Positions 41,725-47,896 of a DNA stretch of 47,896 nt are shown here, piece by piece. This DNA is from Paenibacillus barengoltzii NBRC 101215. Lineage in GTDB: Bacteria > Bacillota > Bacilli > Paenibacillales > Paenibacillaceae. The notes below the pieces were generated by a model. It saw only the letters and a program-made list of their open reading frames with translations, ran no database searches and was not told where the DNA came from. The stretch is from NCBI RefSeq assembly GCF_004000745.1, contig NZ_BILV01000051.1, positions 1 to 47,896 on the forward strand, in the 5' to 3' direction. Positions within the stretch are counted from its first letter, which is position 1, and each line of letters begins with the position of its first letter. The translations under genes and the position numbers were made by a program.

Positions 41725-42945
41725 TTAATTGGCGTTCGCCAGCTCTTCCGCTGAAATCCAGGGCAGCGGATTAGGGAAGTCCGCCCAGTTCATCTGCATC
41801 TCTTCGTCGGTTAACAGGCATGCATCAAGCTCCCGTTCGATCCCGCTGCGATCCATTCCAATACCGATAAACACCAGCTCAGTGATCCGGTCACCCGTCA
41901 CATCGTCCCATTTGTGCCGCAATTCAGGCTCTTCCGCAAACATCTCTTCCCGCTCACGTTCTGACAACGAGGTCAGCCAATATCCGGCCGGACCAAATTG
42001 AATCGATGGCCCCGCCTGACTTAAATTGGCTGCCAGATCCCAAGCGGTTGCAATCCAGACGAGCCCTTTCGCCCGGACCACTTCCTCCGGCCATTCGCTC
42101 ATAAACTCAGCCAACCGCTCTGGATGAAACGGACGTCTCCGTCGATAGACGAACGAACCGATGCCATATTCCTCGGTTTCCGGAGTATGGTTTTCCAGTT
42201 CCAGCTCCCGAATCCATCCCGCCGATTGACTGGCCTTCTCGAAATCGAACAAGCCCGTGTTCAAAATTTCCTGCGGATCTACACGGCCCATGGTAGAGCG
42301 GATAAACTTGGCGGTTGGCTGCAGCTTGCGCAGGACCCCCTCCAGTTCCTTCAGCTCCTCCTCGTCCACGAGATCACATTTGTTCAAAATTAAAATGTCG
42401 CAGGTCTCAATTTGATCGATCAGCAAATCCACCACATCGCGGTTGTCGTCTTCCCCTGCTTGTTGCCCGCGTTCCAGAAGCGTCTCGCCGGAGGAGAAAT
42501 CCTGCCAGAACCGGTAAGCGTCTACCACGGTAACCAGGCAGTCCAACTTGGCGATCCCCGTCAAATCAATCCCTGTCTCAGCGTCCGCATAAGTAAACGT
42601 TTGTGCGATCGGCACCGGTTCGCTGATGCCCGTGGACTCGATTAAGATGTAATCGAACCGACCCTCCGCAGCCAGCTTCTGCACCTCTCTGAGCAAATCC
42701 TCACGCAGTGTGCAGCAAATGCAGCCGTTCGATAGCTCCACCAGCTTCTCCTCCGTGCGTGACAAACTCCCGCCGGCGCTGATCAGCTCCGCATCGACGT
42801 TAATCTCGCTCATATCATTGACGATCACCGCCACCTTCAGCCCCTGGCGATTGCTCAAGACGTGGTTCAGCAGCGTTGTTTTGCCCGAACCCAAATATCC
42901 ACACAGCACCGTAACGGGAATCGGGCGCGCAATATGTTCATTCAT
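41725..42945 (-). CDS. CobW/COG0523 GTPase, ZagA/YciC-type zinc metallochaperone
   Basis: A 406-aa G3E GTPase. Walker [10 protein letters not shown], switch and metal motif CICCTLR (CxCC, the metal-binding site), IESTGISEP, and base-recognition NKCD. The C-terminal CobW_C domain (about 270-390) begins [19 protein letters not shown]. Family members in the Zur regulon deliver zinc to enzymes when it is scarce (ZagA supplies the folate enzyme FolE1A in Bacillus). A perfect Zur box overlaps the expected transcription start. rpmG follows in the same transcript. The His-rich segment found in some family members is missing. Confidence 0.92.
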   Translation of the reverse strand: MNEHIARPIPVTVLCGYLGSGKTTLLNHVLSNRQGLKVAVIVNDMSEINVDAELISAGGSLSRTEEKLVELSNGCICCTLREDLLREVQKLAAEGRFDYILIESTGISEPVPIAQTFTYADAETGIDLTGIAKLDCLVTVVDAYRFWQDFSSGETLLERGQQAGEDDNRDVVDLLIDQIETCDILILNKCDLVDEEELKELEGVLRKLQPTAKFIRSTMGRVDPQEILNTGLFDFEKASQSAGWIRELELENHTPETEEYGIGSFVYRRRRPFHPERLAEFMSEWPEEVVRAKGLVWIATAWDLAANLSQAGPSIQFGPAGYWLTSLSEREREEMFAEEPELRHKWDDVTGDRITELVFIGIGMDRSGIERELDACLLTDEEMQMNWADFPNPLPWISAEELANAN

Positions 42946-42995
42946 TTCGTTTCATCCCCTTTCGTATGCAAGACCAGATGCCCGCTCTGGTTTAT

Positions 42996-43052
42996 TCGTA
43001 ATTATTACGATTAACAATCAATACTATATCTTCCTTCCCTGGGCTTTGTCAA
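42996..43052 (-). promoter_or_regulatory. Zur-controlled promoter of the CobW-type GTPase gene
   Basis: TTGACA (plus 43047-43052), an 18-nt spacer and TATAGT (plus 43023-43028) on the minus strand are followed 12 nt later by TCGTAATTATTACGA (42996-43010), a perfect 15/15 Zur box over the start region. Bound Zur would block the promoter. The same box is 150 nt before the divergent permease remnant. Confidence 0.88.
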
Positions 43053-43161
43053 CTATCGATACGAATCTGCGAACGAATCTATCAACTTCGTTCTGAAACG
43101 CCTTGGAAAATAATAGTATAATACTACACTAGATCCTGATTTTGTCTAAAAGGAGTACGCC

Positions 43162-43569
43162 ATGAATAAACAAGCCATCACCCGAATGCTGCCGATTCTT
43201 GTGCCGGCCGCTTTCGCGCTCGCCTGCCTGACGGTCCTATACCCGTCGCTGATTCGACAGGTCCCGCTTGACGAGCTGCAAACGTTCAAAACCAGCTTTC
43301 TCAGCATCTTGCTGGAAGCGCTGCCTTTCGTGCTGATCGGAGCGCGTTTGGGCTCGTGGTCACCTCCGACCAGCCGCTTGTTGAGCTGACTAAAGACAGC
43401 TGGCTTGAGGTGGAAGGAACCATTGAGCCGCAAACGCGGGAGGGCAAGGCGATCCTTACCGTTAACGCGGAGCGCATCCGAGAAATTCCAAGATCACAAA
43501 CGACCCTACGTCTATCCTAGCGAGGATTCGGTGAAAGCATGGGAGGATCTGTCGGGGATGGAAAACTAG
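43162..43569 (+). pseudogene. Collapsed YcgR/YcgQ-type permease pair
   Basis: AAAAGGAG and an ATG at 43162 open the start of a DUF318/UPF0718-type permease (MNKQAITRMLPILVPAAF; FKTSFLSILLEALPFVLIGA), which breaks off at about 43340. The following bases, in another frame, encode the end of the partner TIGR03943 protein: FGLVVTSDQPLVELTKDSW, LEVEGTIEPQTREGKAI, then after another shift RPYVYPSEDSV and a stop at 43569. The pair normally makes two full genes, permease first. The missing middle would be about 1.5 kb (family sizes from memory). Candidate -10 TATAAT lies near 43116. The pair may have been part of the zinc regulon. Confidence 0.7.
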
Positions 43570-43973
43570 CGGATATAGGCGTCTACGCCGTTATCATCCG
43601 GGCCTGGAGCGCCGCTGCGGACGATCTCCACATACACACGGTTGGGCACACAGATGATCGTCTCGCCGGGCCGGGAGATGAAGCCCATCTGCATGGAGAT
43701 TTTTTTCGGGCAGTCGGCGTACATCATTTGGATCCCCCCGTCAAAGACCTTTAGCGTATTGTTCCCGTATTTCGAGTGGATTTCGATGGTCTCCTCCCCG
43801 ACGTCCAAGGGGACGCTGCGGTAGGATTCGCCGTCCACCTGGATTTCGGCGCGAAGCGTTGCCGGGTCTACCGTCTCCCGGCTTTCCAGCACCTGGCGCA
43901 GGAAGAGCCACGTCGAACCCAACAAGACCAGAACAACGATCAGCAGGACGTCGCCCCGTTTCATTTTTAGCAT
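43566..43973 (-). CDS. NusG-domain-II protein, membrane-anchored, under a Zur box
   Basis: A 135-aa protein: a short N-terminal membrane anchor (about 8-25; GDVLLIVVLVLLGSTWLF), then a NusG_II-type beta domain facing outward (VDGESYRSVPLDV, IEIHSKYGNNTLKVFDGGIQM, DCPKKISMQMGFISRPGETIICVPNRVYVEI). The single DCPKK/CVPN cysteine pair is conserved in such proteins. The family is usually found with ApbE or isoprenoid/membrane-transport genes and has no firm function. Here TTGACA-17-TAAGAT and a Zur box stand just upstream, so it is a predicted zinc-starvation gene. AGGATGG precedes the ATG. Confidence 0.8.
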   Translation of the reverse strand: MLKMKRGDVLLIVVLVLLGSTWLFLRQVLESRETVDPATLRAEIQVDGESYRSVPLDVGEETIEIHSKYGNNTLKVFDGGIQMMYADCPKKISMQMGFISRPGETIICVPNRVYVEIVRSGAPGPDDNGVDAYIR

Positions 43974-44001
43974 ATCGATCCATCCTATTCTTGGGTATTA
44001 A

Positions 44002-44053
44002 ACGTAATCATTACGAATAAACATATCTTAGAAACTAGCGTCTTCTTTGTCAA
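44002..44053 (-). promoter_or_regulatory. Zur-controlled promoter of the NusG-domain-II gene
   Basis: TTGACA (plus 44048-44053), a 17-nt spacer and TAAGAT (plus 44025-44030), then 8 nt further ACGTAATCATTACGA (44002-44016), a 14/15 match to the Zur consensus. The arrangement is the same as at the CobW-type gene, with the operator over the transcription start. Confidence 0.82.
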
Positions 44054-44068
44054 TGATCCACTTATCTC

Positions 44069-44146
44069 ATGTTGATTGGCGATCTCCTTCCCGAGCGCAT
44101 GATCGCGGAGGAATGGGCGTTGGCCATCCACCGGCAGATCTTGTAA
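44069..44146 (+). pseudogene. Unrecognised short coding remnant
   Basis: A 25-codon frame starting MLIGDLLPERMIAEEWAL and ending HRQIL looks protein-like but lacks a ribosome-binding site. It is cut off by a stop just upstream of TCC ACT TAT. It may be the end of a lost gene; the family is not recognised. Confidence 0.25.
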
Positions 44147-44174
44147 GCTGGCTTGCCGGCTGGCGCTAGACATG

Positions 44175-44217
44175 AAAAAGCCGTTCTGGCGCATCGGCAA
44201 ACGACGCGAGGAACGGC
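44175..44217 (-). terminator. Terminator after the siderophore-type binding protein gene
   Basis: On the minus strand GCCGTTC (plus 44211-44217) pairs with GAACGGC (plus 44180-44186) and five T follow. The loop is long (24 nt). Confidence 0.6.
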
Positions 44218-44235
44218 CCTCTTGGGTTGGTTGTT

Positions 44236-45267
44236 TTATTTTTGATTTTGGCTGACGACGAGGTCCACGAGAATATCCAGCTGCTTCTCCAGATTCAGTC
44301 CGTCCACCATCCAGAACTCTTTGTAGTTCAGCAAGTACACGTGGTTATTTTTCACGGCAGGGATGTTTTTCCACACCGGTCCATTCATGACTTCCTCTGC
44401 GCGTTCCTTCCCGCCGTCCGGTTCATACACCGTCACGAACATATGGTCCGCAGCATATTCCGGAACGACCTCCAAAGAAATATCCGCGCCTGTGGTCGGG
44501 AATACCTCTTTCTCGATCTTCTCCTGCGGCTTCAAGCCAAACATTTCGTACAGGTTATAGCCGGCATCCCGAGTTTTTGGCCATACCCAGAAGTTCTTCG
44601 CCCAGATCGAATACGTGCCCACGGTTTCGTCGGGTCCGATCACCTCGCTGAGCTTGGCTTTGGCCTCCTCGGCTTTTTGCTTATACCGGGTAATAAATTC
44701 CTCCGCCTGTTGCTCACGGCCCAGCATTTCACCCACCGTCTTCACTTCCTCCAGCGGGTCAATTCCCTCCCAGCCTGTGGTGGCCAGGGTGACAACCGGA
44801 CCAATTTTCTTTAATTGCTCAACGATATCGGCCGGTGTATAGGTCGGGACAATAATCAGATCCGGCTGAAGCTCCAGCACTTTCTCTACTGAGATATCAC
44901 CGACGCTTTCCACGCCTTCCAGTTCCTTATTCAGCAGAACCGAGTTTTCCAGAGCAAGCGAGCCCGCCCCAACCGGCTTCACGCCGAGAGCCAGCAGATC
45001 ACCCAGATGCGTAATGGATACAATCCGCTGCGGATTGGTTGGAATCTCAACCTCTTGCCCGGTATAGTCCTTGTAAACCTTCGTTGCCGCTTGTCCTTCG
45101 GCGGAATCGTTGGTTCCGTTGCCGGATTGCGCGCTTCCCGCTGCATTATGGTTCGACGCCGCCGCATCGTTTGCCGTATTGCCGCCGTTTTGGCCGCAAG
45201 CCGCAAGCACAACTGTCAGCAACAGAACCGTTGCCACCGCAAGAAATCGATGTTTGAACACCTTCAT
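44236..45267 (-). CDS. Iron-siderophore-type ABC substrate-binding lipoprotein
   Basis: A 343-aa FecB/FhuD-type (cluster A-II) binding protein. Lipobox LAAC with Cys24, an Asn/Gly/Ala-rich linker (28-62), then VEIPTNPQRIVSITHLGDLLALG, LELQPDLIIVP, and TVGEMLGREQQAEEFI. The ending NNHVYLLNYKEFWMVDG is typical of iron-hydroxamate and similar binding proteins. No permease or ATPase is next to it, so it must share components encoded elsewhere. A Fur box overlaps its promoter, making iron chelate the likely ligand. Exact siderophore unknown. Confidence 0.88.
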   Translation of the reverse strand: MKVFKHRFLAVATVLLLTVVLAACGQNGGNTANDAAASNHNAAGSAQSGNGTNDSAEGQAATKVYKDYTGQEVEIPTNPQRIVSITHLGDLLALGVKPVGAGSLALENSVLLNKELEGVESVGDISVEKVLELQPDLIIVPTYTPADIVEQLKKIGPVVTLATTGWEGIDPLEEVKTVGEMLGREQQAEEFITRYKQKAEEAKAKLSEVIGPDETVGTYSIWAKNFWVWPKTRDAGYNLYEMFGLKPQEKIEKEVFPTTGADISLEVVPEYAADHMFVTVYEPDGGKERAEEVMNGPVWKNIPAVKNNHVYLLNYKEFWMVDGLNLEKQLDILVDLVVSQNQK

Positions 45268-45291
45268 TTGTATTGCTCCCCCATTTTCTAC

Positions 45292-45334
45292 TGATAATGA
45301 TTATCATTATACACAGGCTAGGACAATTAATCAA
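45292..45334 (-). promoter_or_regulatory. Fur-controlled promoter of the binding-protein gene
   Basis: TTGATT (plus 45329-45334), a 17-nt spacer and TATAAT (plus 45306-45311) form a minus-strand promoter. TGATAATGATTATCATTA (45292-45309) contains a perfect Fur 7-1-7 site (TGATAATNATTATCA) overlapping the -10. Confidence 0.88.
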
Positions 45335-45342
45335 TCGTCAGC

Positions 45343-45394
45343 CCAAAATAAAGGACCTTCCCTTTGCCATCATCAGGATAGCTTGGGAAGGTCC
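45343..45394 (-). terminator. Terminator after the stalk-domain gene
   Basis: GGACCTTCCC pairs with GGGAAGGTCC (perfect 10 bp), followed on the minus strand by TTTATTTT. Confidence 0.75.
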
Positions 45395-45420
45395 CTCCAT
45401 TATCGTTTTGATTACACCGC

Positions 45421-46575
45421 TTATTCTCTAACGATAGTGATCCAACCGTCAGCGTCGAAGTCTACGGATGCGCTAAGCGCCTCTGCCAGGAATCGGAGCG
45501 GCACGTAAGTCAACCCGTCCTTATGCACAAAGGCTGGCTGGCTCAGCGTTACCACCTTGCCATCCACCGCCGCTTTCTTCGAGCCGACCTTGAGAACGAT
45601 CTCCTTGCCGGTCAGGTCATCGATCACGACAATCTGGCCAGACCCCGGCGTCCACTTCACTTCGGCGTCTAACTGCTCAGCCAAGTAACGCAACTGTACA
45701 AAGGAGATGCCGTTCTTCGTGATCAATCCATAGTAGTCGCTTTGGGTATCGAGCACAAGCTGTCTATGGGTCAAATTAAGGTCTTCTTTGAGCAATTTGT
45801 ACAGCGGAGCGGAACCCTGGAAATTGCGCAAAATTTGCCCTGGGGTCAACTCCGTTTCCGTCACGTCGATAACACCGACACTCGTATCCACTTGATCCGC
45901 GGTTACTGTCCCGCCGATGTTCCACATTTCGCTGTCGCTGCGCGTAATAATCCCCAATCAGGTCTCTGAGCCCTTGCTCATCCTTCACCGCGCTGGCGAG
46001 GAACGGCTTAATCAGCCCAAACAGCTCGTCGCCGCGCACTTCCGCATGCAGGTTCGTCAAGCTCAACGTCTCCCCGTTTACCTGCGAGGAAGTTTGCTTC
46101 ACGGTCAATACCGAAGGGTTCGGGAAATGCTTCAGCACGAATTCCGCCAGTTTGACGGTCAGCTCCTGCGCCCCGGCTTCCAATTCGCTCGTGTCAGGCA
46201 GCGTCACGCCCTCAATGGACTGAGGTATGTACAACGGCTGCTTCGCGCCTTCAACCTGCAGCGCAATCCCCTTGTCGTCCATGAAGAAGAGGAACGGAAT
46301 CTTCTCTCCCTTCAAGCCGACGGAGCCTTTCATCGAAATATGTTTGGTATCCTGCACCTTTGCACTATCGATATTCAGAGAGAAAGAATTCATAAGATCA
46401 ATTGCTTTTTGGTCCTCCGCAGTCAGCTTGGCCGATTCAGCCGGAACAACTTCGACGGTAACCGTCTGTTTCGACTCACTGCTCGTCGTCTTTGCGCTGT
46501 TGGCCAGCGCTTTGGCCACGTCAAACCCGCCGACCGCCTGGCATCCCGTGAGCGCTACCAGCAGGTAAGGAAAGA
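45421..46575 (-). pseudogene. Stalk-domain (copper amine oxidase N-like) lipoprotein, truncated and frameshifted
   Basis: The minus strand encodes the end of a lipoprotein signal (LLVALTGCQ), a long soluble domain (KISM..GLKGEKIPFLFFMDD; LTVKLAEFVLKHFPNPS), and two copper-amine-oxidase-N-like stalk repeats at the end (ISFVQLRYLAEQLDAEVKW; TYVPLRFLAEALSASVDF) common on Paenibacillus surface proteins. One extra G in the run at 45952-45955 breaks the frame (GATTGGGGATT; three G restore DLIGIITRSDSE). The signal-peptide start is missing: DNA beyond about 46575 belongs to another remnant in opposite orientation. Confidence 0.7.
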
Positions 46576-46578
46576 TAT

Positions 46579-46972
46579 TTGCTGGAAGGAAATCAGTTAT
46601 GGCATGAAGATGAGAACGGAAGGTATGTCGACCGAGCACAGGAAATGGGCATTCAGCAATCGGGATGGGTCTGGGGAGCTCGCTTCTTCGATGCGGATAA
46701 CAGCGGAAATATGAGCTTGATGGTGACGAACGGTTTTATATCGGCAGATGAGGAGGAGGAGTACTGGTTCGACATGGGGACGCTTGCGACTACGCCAGGT
46801 TATATCGTCGAGGATGTTCAACCGCGGTGTCAACGATCTTGTGTTCGCGAATCAGGGTGCTAAAACGAAGGTATACAAGAGTGAGGTCAGCAATGGGCAT
46901 CATTGGATCAAGCTGGATCTGATCGGTACCTTTCCGAGCAATCGTGACGCAGTTCAGGAGTCCGTTGATTGA
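46579..46972 (+). pseudogene. UnbV/CRTAC-type FG-GAP repeat protein remnant
   Basis: Two protein pieces in different frames: QLWHEDENGRYVDRAQEMG with SGWVWGARFFDADNSGNMSL, NGFISADEEEEYWFDMGTL and ATTPGYIVED (to about 46820); then NRGVNDLVFANQGAKTKVY and GHHWIKLDLIGTFPSNRDAV to 46972. Both match FG-GAP/VCBS proteins with an ASPIC/UnbV end (W-GW-GA--FDxDNxG; DL--ANQG; NHWxxLxLxG). The start, the repeats between the pieces and the final domain are missing. It meets the stalk-lipoprotein fragment at about 46575. Confidence 0.65.
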
Positions 46973-47004
46973 ATAAAAGAAGCGGAAGGTTCGATAGGCT
47001 TAGC

Positions 47005-47036
47005 GGGGCGCATTTATGGCGCTCCTATTTTTTCGA
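47005..47036 (+). terminator. Hairpin terminator after the UnbV-type remnant
   Basis: GGGGCGC pairs with GCGCTCC (one wobble), followed by TATTTTTT. Confidence 0.55.
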
Positions 47037-47101
47037 AATAAAAGGATTTTATATTTTTTCACATAATTATATTAAGATATCAGAATCTGGGAGGTATTTC
47101 G

Positions 47102-47575
47102 ATGGAAAGAAGACATGAGGTATTGTTTGAGCAGCTGCATACATACCGCAGAGAGCTGTTGAAGGTGGTTGAAGACGTGTCGGAAGACGAGGCTGACATT
47201 GTACCGGATGGTTTCAACAACAATATCAGATGGAATCTGGGGCATGTGGTTCTGGATCAGTATTTATGGATACGCGTGCTTACGAAAGAGGATATGCCGG
47301 TCCCGATGAGCTTTAATCAATGGTTCGGTTACGGAACGAACCCATCGCATTTTACGGACGAAACCCCGTCATTGTCAGAATTGATATCACTGCTTCAGGA
47401 GCAGCCTCGCTTCATAGAGCAGCAGTACCGGGATCGGCTGGAGGAGGAGTATCCGCCAACGGATATGGGGATGCATACCCTTGAGCAGGTACTTGTGAGA
47501 ACGATCTTCCATGAAGGACTTCATATGGGCGCCATTCAGGCCATCAAAAGACAGGCTGCAAACCGCTATCGGTGA
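47102..47575 (+). CDS. DinB-family (four-helix metal-binding) protein
   Basis: A 157-aa DinB_2-type protein with four helices. Likely metal ligands are the His in WNLGHVVLDQ (helix 2) and the two His in FHEGLHMG (helix 4), the usual triad of thiol-dependent transferases such as BstA/YfiT relatives. GGGAGG lies 8 nt before the ATG. It is alone between a terminator and the IS end. The last residues (QAIKRQAANRYR) look slightly altered from the normal end, so the IS neighbourhood may have trimmed it. Confidence 0.8.
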   Translation: MERRHEVLFEQLHTYRRELLKVVEDVSEDEADIVPDGFNNNIRWNLGHVVLDQYLWIRVLTKEDMPVPMSFNQWFGYGTNPSHFTDETPSLSELISLLQEQPRFIEQQYRDRLEEEYPPTDMGMHTLEQVLVRTIFHEGLHMGAIQAIKRQAANRYR

Positions 47576-47640
47576 GTTTCGCTCGTTTGTGAACCAAATT
47601 AGCTCAATTTCATTAAAAATAGTACACCCGACCCTCCCTT

Positions 47641-47896
47641 CCGTGTCAACTCATTTAAAAATGTTACCGAAGGATAGTGGTTCACTCACGTAATTTTGTT
47701 ACCCAGTGGAGGCAGACGTTACGGGTTGGCAACCCAGCACCTTCACGGCATTATCAAGGATTACAGATTTTTCATTTCGCGATTTCGCTCTCTTGTATTG
47801 ATCAGCCAAGGTACGGATCACTTCACGTCGTGTTTTCATGCTCAATTTCAACACACATCCTTCGGTAACATTTCGATGTGAGTGAACCGATGCCTC
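47641..47896 (-). mobile_element. Internally deleted insertion sequence with transposase start, right copy of the inverted repeat
   Basis: The minus strand from about 47888 reads GGTTCACTCACATCGAAATG (IS end), then an ATG at 47839 opening MKTRREVIRTLADQYKRAKS and VILDNAVKVLGCQ, the start of a DDE/integrase-type transposase. After about 37 residues the frame runs into VTSASTG and a stop at 47699, where the other IS end begins (47641-47706, 66 bp, 64/66 identical to 1-66). The transposase middle is absent, so this is a non-autonomous deletion derivative or an assembly junction of the two IS ends. The outer left end is off the window. Confidence 0.7.

Overview
The window reads as a chromosomal contig from a spore-forming, low-to-mid GC Gram-positive of the Bacillales, most likely Paenibacillus or a close relative. 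The evidence is a GerA/GerB/GerC germinant-receptor operon, strong GGAGG ribosome-binding sites with TTG starts, Zur and Fur boxes of the Bacillus type, an L-box (lysine) riboswitch, and DUF4317, DUF4256, YtqA and YtqB homologues. No rRNA, tRNA, CRISPR array, prophage or plasmid backbone was found. The two ends carry a 66-bp inverted repeat (64/66 identical) that is the end of an insertion sequence, so the contig probably stops where this multicopy IS broke the assembly.

Layout. 0-4 kb: a membrane GT2 glycosyltransferase, then divergently a PAP2 phosphatase and a MGDG/UgtP-type glycosyltransferase. 4-8 kb: trmB divergent from ytqA-mnmM (tRNA wobble modification), a VOC protein and an alpha/beta hydrolase. 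8-12 kb: the scar of a deleted Bce-type antibiotic-sensing module, a B12-binding radical SAM protein and RecQ. 12-18 kb: gerA-gerB-gerC, a small membrane protein and an RlmCD-type rRNA methyltransferase. 18-21.4 kb: a fructosamine-kinase-like gene, an arginase-fold protein, a DUF6273 protein, and fused remnants of a GNAT acetyltransferase and an Abi-type gene. 21.4-24.3 kb: a two-component system whose kinase is frameshifted twice, divergent from a thioredoxin-like/CcdA-like pair. 24.4-27.1 kb: an operon of DUF4317, DUF4256 and a spermidine-synthase-like protein. 27.1-28.3 kb: carD-like and marR genes divergent over two palindromic operators. 28.4-33.2 kb: a LysR regulator divergent from the oxidative pentose phosphate operon zwf-tal-gnd. 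33.3-38.7 kb: ung, a LysM protein, a lysine-riboswitch-controlled amino-acid ABC transporter, and speD.

38.7-45.3 kb is a metal-homeostasis island. It holds znuA-znuB-znuC, a cysteine-depleted L33 (rpmG), a CobW/ZagA-type GTPase, a collapsed YcgR/YcgQ permease pair and a NusG-domain-II protein. Zur boxes lie before znuC, before the GTPase gene and before the NusG-II gene. Next to it is an orphan siderophore-type binding protein under a Fur box. Under zinc limitation these genes would jointly import zinc, redistribute it, and replace a zinc-binding ribosomal protein.

45.3-47.9 kb is eroded sequence: a frameshifted stalk-domain lipoprotein joined head-on to an UnbV/FG-GAP remnant, then a DinB-family gene and the IS end. 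A recurring feature is the number of deletion scars joining the start of one gene to the end of another (8.1-8.3, 20.8-21.3, 34.0-34.1, 43.2-43.6, 46.6-47.0 kb), plus single-base indels in homopolymers. The clearest new hypothesis is Zur control of the NusG-domain-II gene; the operator-rich carD/marR intergenic region is second.
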